From Planctomycetota bacterium (GTDB lineage: Bacteria; Planctomycetota; UBA1135; GCA-002748355), in NCBI GenBank assembly GCA_026984035.1, contig JALSSW010000095.1, forward strand, positions 1 through 56,637: DNA of 56,637 nt, in the 5' to 3' direction. The translations under genes were made by a program, and so were the position numbers. The first letter of the stretch is position 1, and each line of letters begins with the position of its first letter. Shown here piece by piece: positions 34,200 to 43,316 of the stretch. A model generated the notes under the pieces. It did no database searches, was not told the origin of the DNA, and saw only the letters and a list, made by a program, of their open reading frames with translations.

Positions 34200-34997
34200 A
34201 TGCCGCCGAAGATCTTGGTGACAGGGGGGACAGGCTACCTGGGCCACGAAGTCATTAAAGTCCTCCAAGGTCGCCGTCTCGAATACGAACTTCTTGGAAG
34301 GGCACAAGGTTTTGACCTCTTCTGGCCTTTCCAAATTGAAGAGCGGTTCTTGAAACGCTTTGGCGAATCAAAAGGGGATCTCCTCCTTCTTCATCTCGCC
34401 GCCATGAGTCGCTACGGACGTTGCCAGGAGCGCCCCGAAGACGCATCCCGCGTCAATGTTGAATCCACTGGAGCCTTCGCTCATTGCATCCGCTCTCTAG
34501 GAGGGCGGATGGTCTTCACCTCGACAGATTTGGTCTTCGATGGAGAGCATGCTCCTTATGGCGAGAAGGCGATTCCCAAGCCTCTCTCTGTATATGGAGA
34601 AACGAAGGCCGAGGGAGAAGAGTTTGTCCTTGAGGATTCAAAAGGGCTCGTGGTTCGGATTCCCCTTCTGTATGGACCTTCCTTTGATGGGCAGCATGGG
34701 GCAAGCGACCATGTCCTCGAGGAGCTGAGAGGGGGGAGAAAAGTTCATTTGTTTTCGGATGAAATCAGGACACCCCTTTTGGTGAAGGAAGCGGCCGAAG
34801 CTTTGGTGGCTTTGGCTCTTGATCCTGGGGTTGTAGGGGTCCGACATTTGCCAGGACCCGAATCCTTATCCAGGTTTGAGCTGGGCCATCGGGTGGCGAA
34901 GGAGGCCGGCCTTGATGGGTCTTTGATTGTGGAGACCAGTCGTCTCGAAATGCCGGGGCCACCCAGGCCCAGGGACTGTTCCTTGGTGAGGGGGTAG
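34200..34997 (+). CDS. RmlD-like NAD(P)-dependent sugar-nucleotide reductase/epimerase
   Basis: The 265-aa product is an extended SDR with ILVTGGTGYLGHEVIKVL at the N-terminus (Gly-rich cofactor loop), HLAAMSRYGRC, the catalytic threonine region FTSTDLVFDG and YGETKAEGE with the Tyr-Lys pair. This is the dTDP-4-dehydrorhamnose reductase (RmlD) pattern, although the rest of an rml cluster is absent. It directly follows the FAD oxidase gene, suggesting a joint pathway. The gene ends 33 bases before the third inverted-repeat element. Confidence 0.8.
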   Translation: MPPKILVTGGTGYLGHEVIKVLQGRRLEYELLGRAQGFDLFWPFQIEERFLKRFGESKGDLLLLHLAAMSRYGRCQERPEDASRVNVESTGAFAHCIRSLGGRMVFTSTDLVFDGEHAPYGEKAIPKPLSVYGETKAEGEEFVLEDSKGLVVRIPLLYGPSFDGQHGASDHVLEELRGGRKVHLFSDEIRTPLLVKEAAEALVALALDPGVVGVRHLPGPESLSRFELGHRVAKEAGLDGSLIVETSRLEMPGPPRPRDCSLVRG

Positions 34998-35029
34998 AAG
35001 GCTTGGGTGGGAGCCTTGGTGGATGGTCT

Positions 35030-35174
35030 GTGGAAAACCCGTCCGCGGGTTTTTTGGTGGAAACGCTTCTAGCGTTTTTTTGTTGAATTGAGATTCTTTG
35101 AAGGGCTTTAGGTTTTGGTTTTCCCGAAAGCCCAGAGGGCTTTCTACCGAAAAACCCGCGGACGGGTTTTCCAC
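35030..35174 (+). repeat. Quasi-palindromic intergenic element, copy 3 (145 bp)
   Basis: The third copy is in the same orientation as copy 1. Its terminal repeats (35030-35058 and 35146-35174) pair at 28 of 29 positions. The AAACGCT/AGCGTTT and AAAGCCC/GGGCTTT hairpins are conserved, whereas the middle spacer is almost entirely different. It lies between two convergent genes, where it could also end transcription in both directions. Confidence 0.8.
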
Positions 35175-35224
35175 GGGGTTTTCCACGGGGTTTTCCACGG
35201 GGTTTGCTACGGGGTTTGCTACGG
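35163..35224 (+). repeat. Tandem 12-bp repeats extending the element's right end
   Basis: Five 12-base units run from 35163: one CGGGTTTTCCAC, two GGGGTTTTCCAC, and two GGGGTTTGCTAC, ending four bases before the stop of the next gene. The first unit is the outer half of the element's right terminal repeat, so the array seems to have grown from the element's end. Shorter versions flank copies 1 and 2. Confidence 0.85.
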
Positions 35225-35228
35225 TTTT

Positions 35229-37478
35229 TTACTTGCGCCTTTTGGGGCTGAAGCTTGGACCTCTAGTTTTTTTTTGCGCGCCTTTGATCTCTTCGAGCGG
35301 ATTTTTGGTGATCCAATCAGCGTCAAGCACCCCATCTTCCAGGATCAGTGGAATCTCGAATTGGAAGCGGAAGGCGGAGGGCTTAATTCGCGGGCCACCC
35401 CTGTAGATGAGCATATTCCGAGAAGCGTCCATCTTGAGGGTCGGCGGGTTTCGCCGGGTTGCCTGGCGGACAATGGCTTTGGAGTAGGGCATCCATGCCA
35501 AGTATTGACCATTGTTATCCCGGACGAGGAGAATGGATCGGTCGGTGGGGACGCGGAGGTTGCCCGGTTGGAGCACCATGGTCTTGGGAAGCTTTTTGTG
35601 GCCGAAGTTTTTGATGTCTTCGTCAGTCATTCCGTAGCGATCCACCACGGGCTCCCAGTTCTTGGCGATGGCTTTAAGAGCTGCGCTGATCTCTTTTTTG
35701 CTCTGTTTCTTGGATTTTTTCTTGGACCGTTTTTTCTTTTTTGGCTTCCGCTTCTTTTTCTTCTTCTTCTTCTTTTTCTTGGCTTTCTTGCGGATGCTTT
35801 TGCCTTTCTTTTTTGCTTCAGCGGCAGCTTTTTCAGCTGCTTCTTTGGCTTCCTTGGCCTCTTTGGCTTCGACGCTGGGGCGTTTCTTGTGAATCTTGAG
35901 GTATTTGTAGCCAGCGCCCAGGGCGACTTCGAGTTCTCTTGGGAGTCCTGCGCCCCGGAAGTGGATCGAGTAAATCCCCTTCTGGAGGCTGACCATGGTG
36001 GGCTTGCCAACCGGTAGGGCCGGTTGCTTGACTTTGACTGTCTCCGAGGTGAAAACGACTGCGATCGGCATCCCGACATGTTTGATGTCGCCGATCTGGG
36101 AGGTTTTCACAAGAAATTCTTTTTCTTTGGTGACAAGAAGCTCCCGAACAGGGATCACCGAGATCATATGGTAGGACTTGATGATCTCGGGGTTTTCGGA
36201 ATCGAGTTCCCAACGTTCAATCCCACGTTGATCGAAGGTCAGCTTCTGTCCCCGTTCCATGCGGGAGAGTTCACTGCGCTTGGGGAGATCGATGTCCCGA
36301 TCTCCGATGTAGTCCACGTTGAGGTCAAGTTTCCAGTTGATGGCGGCATCAAAAGCAGGCTGAGGAGATTTGGCGATCCGGAAACCTAGGTCTTCGAAGA
36401 GGACTCCTTGATCCTTGGCGAGCCTTGCTGTGGTGGTAAAGGCAAGGATGGGCTGGTGCAGAGCCGTCACATAGGATCCCCCCAGGCAAACCCTCTTGGT
36501 GGCGTCGAAAGTCGGGGGAAAGAGGGGTTGGCTTTTTTGCCTTTTGAGTTCCCGGTTGTAGGAACGGAATGCAGATTGAAATCCATTAAAGGCTTTGAAG
36601 GGGGATTGGGTCCATTCCCAGACTCCGCCCAGTAAATCCTCGACCCCGAAAACCGATTTGGATTTTGGGGCGCAGCATGCAGCCCGCAGTTTCCGGTTTC
36701 TTTTTTGGTCGTAGCCAAGCTTTTCCATGATCTTGGCGCTTTTCCAGTCTTTACCCCAGAGGAGGCGATCCATTTTGTCGCCTCGAAGTGCGCGGTTCCA
36801 TTCGGGTTCGGTGGGGAGGCGTAAACCTGCCCATTTGCAATACCCCATGGCCTCGCGGTAGGAAATATAACGGGCCGGGTAGTTCTCCTTCCCCTTGGGC
36901 ATTTCCCATTCGAGCTCCTGAAAGTTGGTCTTCCAAAACTCAATGGGACGGAAGGGAGGAGCCTTGCTGGCTTTGTTCTTTTTGTAGTAGAGCTTTCGTT
37001 GCTTATCCTGGTCTCTTCGCGGCCACCAGTCGAAGGGGAAGCGCACCCCGTTTGCTTTGATCGTGACCTCTTTGCCATCCCGCATCACCTTTTTTTCTAT
37101 CTGGTGCGCAAGGACATAGGCACGGAACTGGGCATTGGTGACTTCGTGTTTCCCGATGAAGAAACTGGGGAGGAAGATCTTTTCGTCTCCCAGTTCCCTT
37201 GCTTGGATCCTTCGGCCTCGATCGAGTTCGTTTTTTCGCCCACGGGCGTGAAGCTCAGCGATGGGCTCGAGATCCTTCTTTCCATTGATTCCCAGATGGA
37301 CCATTCCCGCAGGAATATAAACAAGATCGCTGGGATAGCCCTTGGGGAGTTGGATGCTGGGAGCTGACTTCTTCTGGGCTCTTCCCACTGTAGGAAGGAG
37401 GGCGCTAAAGAGGGCAGTCGAAGCCAGAACTGCGATAAAGGCTTGAGTTGAGAAAACCGAGGGAAGGCGTCGGACCAT
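35229..37478 (-). CDS. Secreted formylglycine-generating-enzyme-like (SUMF1) protein with poly-lysine tract
   Basis: The ~749-aa product has a signal peptide (ending around LLPTVGRAQ) and an FGE/SUMF1-type domain: LVYIPAGMVHLGI, GKHEVTNAQFRAYVLAHQ, ARYISYREAMGYCKWAGLRL, PTEPEWNRALRG and GGVWEWTQSPF. True FGE enzymes modify sulfatase cysteines; many bacterial relatives lost that activity and I do not see the C-terminal cysteine pair. After a beta-rich C-terminal region, around residues 560-620, there is a long lysine tract with runs of 10 or more basic residues, unusual for an exported protein. ATG 37478 places the signal peptide correctly; ATG 37523 and 37508 are alternatives. Confidence 0.75.
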   Translation of the reverse strand: MVRRLPSVFSTQAFIAVLASTALFSALLPTVGRAQKKSAPSIQLPKGYPSDLVYIPAGMVHLGINGKKDLEPIAELHARGRKNELDRGRRIQARELGDEKIFLPSFFIGKHEVTNAQFRAYVLAHQIEKKVMRDGKEVTIKANGVRFPFDWWPRRDQDKQRKLYYKKNKASKAPPFRPIEFWKTNFQELEWEMPKGKENYPARYISYREAMGYCKWAGLRLPTEPEWNRALRGDKMDRLLWGKDWKSAKIMEKLGYDQKRNRKLRAACCAPKSKSVFGVEDLLGGVWEWTQSPFKAFNGFQSAFRSYNRELKRQKSQPLFPPTFDATKRVCLGGSYVTALHQPILAFTTTARLAKDQGVLFEDLGFRIAKSPQPAFDAAINWKLDLNVDYIGDRDIDLPKRSELSRMERGQKLTFDQRGIERWELDSENPEIIKSYHMISVIPVRELLVTKEKEFLVKTSQIGDIKHVGMPIAVVFTSETVKVKQPALPVGKPTMVSLQKGIYSIHFRGAGLPRELEVALGAGYKYLKIHKKRPSVEAKEAKEAKEAAEKAAAEAKKKGKSIRKKAKKKKKKKKKKRKPKKKKRSKKKSKKQSKKEISAALKAIAKNWEPVVDRYGMTDEDIKNFGHKKLPKTMVLQPGNLRVPTDRSILLVRDNNGQYLAWMPYSKAIVRQATRRNPPTLKMDASRNMLIYRGGPRIKPSAFRFQFEIPLILEDGVLDADWITKNPLEEIKGAQKKTRGPSFSPKRRK

Positions 37479-37726
37479 GATTAATTGGATCTCGGTAGAT
37501 GGTTTCATCCAAATGTCCAGCATAAGCCTGGGGAAGACTCCCGCGTCAAAGATCTCAAGGTTAGAAAGACTCGCAGAACGAGCTTCCTAAAAAGAGGCCA
37601 GGGGAGAACAACCGCAGGTTTTGTCGGAGCCGAAAAATTTGGATTCTAAGTCCATGGCTCGGAGGAGGGGCAACCCCACCGAATCGCTTGAGAAAAAAAC
37701 CAGGTTACAAGAATGGAAGGGGTGGG

Positions 37727-38779
37727 TCAAAGGGCGGGGAAGAGGAAGGTTTGTCCCCCTGCTTGTTCCGTTTCGGAAGAAAACTCTTGAAAAAAAGCAG
37801 CTCCTCTGGAACGAACTCCTTCGGCCACAATCTTTCCCAAATCGGGATCAAAGTGATGGCCGGCTTCCTGCTCGAAAAAGTCCGCGATTTTTTCGGGGCT
37901 CCAAGGTTTTTTATAGGACCTGGTTGTTGCGAGGGCATCAAAGACTTCCGCAAGGATCAAAATACGCCCGGGGAGTGCAACTTCTTCTCCTTTAAGGCCT
38001 TGTGGGTAGCCCCGGCCATCCCATCTTTCGTGGTGCTGATACACCCAGTCTCGGACACGCGGGAAATCCTTGAGAGGTTCGATGATTTTGAATCCGATCT
38101 CAGGGTGCTGTTGGATGACCAGCCTCTCCTCTTGATTGAGTTTGCCTGGCTTGGTCAGAATGGACTCGGGGATGCCGATCTTGCCCACGTCATGGAGTTG
38201 GGCCGCTAAGCGGAGGTCGCGTCGCTCCTCCTCGCCCACACCCGATTTGATGGCGAGGGTGTCCGCATACCTCACGACACGGTCCGAATGCCCCCTTGTC
38301 GTGGGATCTTTGGCCTCGATCGCATTCGGGAGGATGGCTGAGAGGAGGCTGTTGTCCCGCTCCAACTCGGAGAGTCGTGCTCGAAGCCGCATTTCGGTGA
38401 CGGCTTTTTGGGCGCGGCGCCAAAGCACGGGGAGGTGCACGGGTTTTGTCAAGAAGTCAAAGGCATGGCTTCTGATCCCCGCGATGGCGAGGTCCAGGGA
38501 GGGTTTGCCTGTCAGGAGGATGACCGGCAGGTTGGGGCGGTTTTCGGCACAGTATTCGGCCAGAATCTGTCCCCCGGGGGTGGGGCGTCCTGATTGCAGG
38601 TAAACGTCAGTAATAAGGAGGTCCAGCTCAGGGAGGGCTTCGAGGGTGCTGAGAGCTTTCTCAAGATCGAAAACTGTATGAACCTTGCATCCCTTGGATG
38701 TGAACCAATTTCCGATGCTGCGGGCAAGATGTTCTTCGTCATCGACCAGAAGAACCCGGATCCCTTCCATTCCTTCCAA
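37727..38779 (-). CDS. Response regulator with HD-GYP cyclic-di-GMP phosphodiesterase domain
   Basis: The 350-aa product begins with a receiver domain (RVLLVDDEEHLARSIGNWF; phosphoacceptor Asp in LLITDVYL; conserved KPV lysine) and continues with an HD-GYP domain: RGHSDRVVRYA, LHDVGKIGIPESIL, QQHPEIGF and HHERWDGRGYPQGL. It should hydrolyse cyclic di-GMP when phosphorylated and so favour motility over attachment. The cognate kinase is not adjacent. TTG 38779 has GGAGG six bases upstream; ATG 38770 is the alternative start. Confidence 0.92.
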   Translation of the reverse strand: MEGMEGIRVLLVDDEEHLARSIGNWFTSKGCKVHTVFDLEKALSTLEALPELDLLITDVYLQSGRPTPGGQILAEYCAENRPNLPVILLTGKPSLDLAIAGIRSHAFDFLTKPVHLPVLWRRAQKAVTEMRLRARLSELERDNSLLSAILPNAIEAKDPTTRGHSDRVVRYADTLAIKSGVGEEERRDLRLAAQLHDVGKIGIPESILTKPGKLNQEERLVIQQHPEIGFKIIEPLKDFPRVRDWVYQHHERWDGRGYPQGLKGEEVALPGRILILAEVFDALATTRSYKKPWSPEKIADFFEQEAGHHFDPDLGKIVAEGVRSRGAAFFQEFSSETEQAGGQTFLFPAL

Positions 38780-38950
38780 AAACAGCCTCCCAGGTTTGGT
38801 TTGGGCTTCGGAACTCCGCCATGATTCGCTGTGATGGAGCCTTTGGCCGCAGTCAAACTGTAACCGAAAATGCTATAGTCGCAAGCTCTGTCTGATTGGG
38901 CTGGCCCCTGAGTCCCCAGATTGATAGCGTTCCTGGGCAAGGAGCGAAGT

Positions 38951-39976
38951 GTGACCTCGGACAAACCAAAGGACAGGGAATCGGTGAATTGGGAAGGAGC
39001 CATCGAGATCGAAACGCGATCCGAGGAGGTCGGACTCCGCTTGGATCGCTTCCTGGCCCTTCGCTTCGAAGATTCCAGCCGGGCATGGCTCCAAAAGCTG
39101 ATCCGCGAAGGGAGGGTCGACATCGCGGGGCAAGAAGGGCTGTCTCCTTCGACGAGGCTGCGGAAGGGAGACCTCGTCCGCGTTGCCTACTACGAGGCCA
39201 GCGCCCTGCCTCCTGAGCGCATGGAGGACATCCCTCCCCTGACCCCAATCTATGAGGATGAAGAGATCCTGGTCATCGACAAAGAGGCGGGAATCGTTTG
39301 CCATCCTGGAGCCGGCGCCAGGCGCGTGACTGTTTCGGATATGGCCTGTGCGCACTGCGGACTTCTTCTGCCTTCGCCTCCCGGGGAGCCGCGTCCGGGG
39401 ATCGTGCACAGATTGGATCGTGAGACTTCAGGGGTCATGGTCCTGGCCAAGACACTTCCGGCGATGGCGGCCTTGCAAAAACAGTTTCATGATCGTGTGG
39501 TGCAAAAGGAATATCTGGCCATTGTGTTTGGGGCTCCTCGCTTCTTCTCCGACTGGATCACGGTTCCTCTCCAGCGCGATCCCAAGAGGCCCGAGCGGAT
39601 TCGTGTCGCACCTTTGGGAGGGCGGAAGGCCGAGACCTACTATGAGGTCAAAGAGCGGTTTCGGGAATTTGCCTTTTTACTGTGCCGTCCCAAGACGGGG
39701 CGAACGCACCAGATTCGTGTGCATCTGGATTCGGTGCATCACTCGATCGTAGGGGACCGGGTGTATCGCTCGCGCAAGGTGCAGGGGATTCGGGTTCCTG
39801 AGGATGCGCCGGTGCCCAAACGGCAGGCCTTGCACGCTCATCGGCTGGAGTTTGTGCATCCGGCCAGTGGGAAGAAGATGAGCTTTGAAGCCCCAGTTCC
39901 CGCGGACATGGAGCGTTTTCTCGAATGGTTACGGGCCGAGCGAGCGATACCCCAAGAAAAGGGGCGGGGGCGGTGA
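38951..39976 (+). CDS. rluD: RluA/RluD-family 23S rRNA pseudouridine synthase
   Basis: The enzyme isomerises uridines in 23S rRNA. The 341-aa product has an N-terminal S4 RNA-binding domain (GLRLDRFLALRFEDSSRAWL, QKLIREGRVDI) and the RluA catalytic domain with IVHRLDRETSGVMVLAKT, where the aspartate of HRLD is the nucleophile, and KTGRTHQIRVHL. I choose GTG 38951 because an AAGGAG ribosome site lies about seven bases before it; TTG 38921 would add ten residues. RluD is the most likely member; RluC or RluA specificity is not excluded. It heads a four-gene overlapping run. Confidence 0.87.
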   Translation: MTSDKPKDRESVNWEGAIEIETRSEEVGLRLDRFLALRFEDSSRAWLQKLIREGRVDIAGQEGLSPSTRLRKGDLVRVAYYEASALPPERMEDIPPLTPIYEDEEILVIDKEAGIVCHPGAGARRVTVSDMACAHCGLLLPSPPGEPRPGIVHRLDRETSGVMVLAKTLPAMAALQKQFHDRVVQKEYLAIVFGAPRFFSDWITVPLQRDPKRPERIRVAPLGGRKAETYYEVKERFREFAFLLCRPKTGRTHQIRVHLDSVHHSIVGDRVYRSRKVQGIRVPEDAPVPKRQALHAHRLEFVHPASGKKMSFEAPVPADMERFLEWLRAERAIPQEKGRGR

Positions 39977-40934
39977 GGGAGGAAGGGGCGTCCCTGGACT
40001 GTCCTGCTTGTGGCGGAAGGAGCTTCGCTCCCCTGTTTTCGATGTGGGAGCACCGGTACGAGGAGTGTCGGGAGTGCGGATTCCAGCGCATGGCTGACCC
40101 CCCTTCCCCCGTGGAGCTTGATGGGTTCTACAGCGAAAGCCGCCAGCACGCCTTTGATGCCTACCAAGAGCACGAGAAAAACCTGAAGCGCTTTCACAAG
40201 ATCCTGGAAAGGCTCGAGAGATCTGTGCGGCCGGGGCGCATCCTGGATGTGGGCTGTTCGATGGGGACCTCGCTTGTGGCGGCATCGGAGAGGGGGTGGG
40301 AGGCTGTGGGCACGGAGCTCTGTGTTCCCGCCGCCGAATATGGAAGGGAGGAGTTGGGGCTCGATATCCGGGTGACGAGCCTCGAGGAAGGAGCCTTTGT
40401 GCAGGAAGGTTTGGAGGAGGAGAGCTTTGACGCGGTGTTGATGCATCACACCTTTGAACATCTCCGTCATCCGGACAGGGTGGCAGGGATCGTGCATCGG
40501 CTCCTGCGTCCAGGAGCTGTCTTTTATACGGCCCAGCCCAATCATGCCTGTCTCAAGGCCAGACTCTTTGGGGCTTGTTGGAGTTATGGAGTGACCCCCG
40601 AACACCTGAATCTGTTTTCGCCCCGCTCTCTCAAGCTCCTGCTGGCGCGCCAGGGTTTCAAGGTCCTGGGCTACCAAACATGGTCGGACCGAAGAGACCC
40701 TCGTTTGATCTATGACCTGATGCGTCGCTTGGGTAGGGAGGATACGCTACGGCGTTGGTGCGGCATCGAGGGTGAGTCCTTTGACGACAAGGCCCAGGAG
40801 GCTTATGTCGCTTTTTTAACCAAGCGCCGGCTTCCTTATTTTGTGAGCAATTTTCTCTGGCCGGCCCGCTTGGTGGGGGCACTCCGGCTGGGGCAGGATC
40901 TACATATGCATGCACGAAAGCTGGGAGGGAATGG

Positions 40935-40938
<4 letters not shown>
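39973..40938 (+). CDS. SAM-dependent methyltransferase with N-terminal zinc ribbon
   Basis: The 321-aa product starts with a zinc ribbon (CPACG and CRECG, ~10-42) and then a class I methyltransferase fold: ILDVGCSMGTSLVAASERG (motif I), FDAVLMHHTFEHLRHPD (motif IV) and HLLRPGAVFY-like LLRPGAVFYTAQPN. This layout is common in cell-surface sugar and small-molecule methyltransferases. GTG 39973 overlaps the rluD stop (GTGA) and places the zinc ribbon at the start. The substrate is unknown. Confidence 0.85.
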
Positions 40939-42928
<1,990 letters not shown>

Positions 42929-43316
42929 GGCGGATCTGGGAGGACCCAAAACAGAAGCAAACAACCGCACCGGGGGGGCAGTGAACCTTTTCCTTTGTTT
43001 CTCTTTGGGGGGGAGGGAGAACTTCCCTCTTCGGTGAGAAGTTACACAGGTCCCAGGTTTTAATTGCTTGGATTGCAAAAAATACTGATCTCCCTATGCT
43101 CTTCTTCCAGTCCGAAGTCTTCTTGATACCTGGTCTGGATTCTTGAAACCTCGCTCCTGTTTTTCCATGAACGCACCTTTCGGAGCGTCTTTGCCATGGG
43201 GGAATGGGGCTATCAGTCTTGCGTTTTCAATTTGAGTCCAGGTTGGTTCCAGGGATTCAAGAGGATGAGGGGCTTTCTATTTTCTCGTCTCTCATAAATT
43301 CCAAGGAGGCATTTTT
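42929..43316. other. Intergenic region upstream of the subtilisin gene
   Basis: The 388 bases between hemB and the protease hold no gene I can support. A small stem GAGGGA/TCCCTC near 43011-43030 follows hemB but has no T run. A strong ribosome site AAGGAGG at 43303-43309 belongs to the protease. The region is AT-richer than the genes around it and presumably contains the protease promoter, but I cannot point to clear -35 and -10 boxes. Confidence 0.4.

Noticed and set aside
35163-35224. CRISPR-like array
   Set aside because: The 12-base units are directly tandem with no spacers and no cas genes nearby.
35115-36017. + strand open frame opposite the FGE-like gene
   Set aside because: It is the mirror of the lysine-rich tract (poly Phe/Leu) and the 12-bp repeats; no start site or homology.
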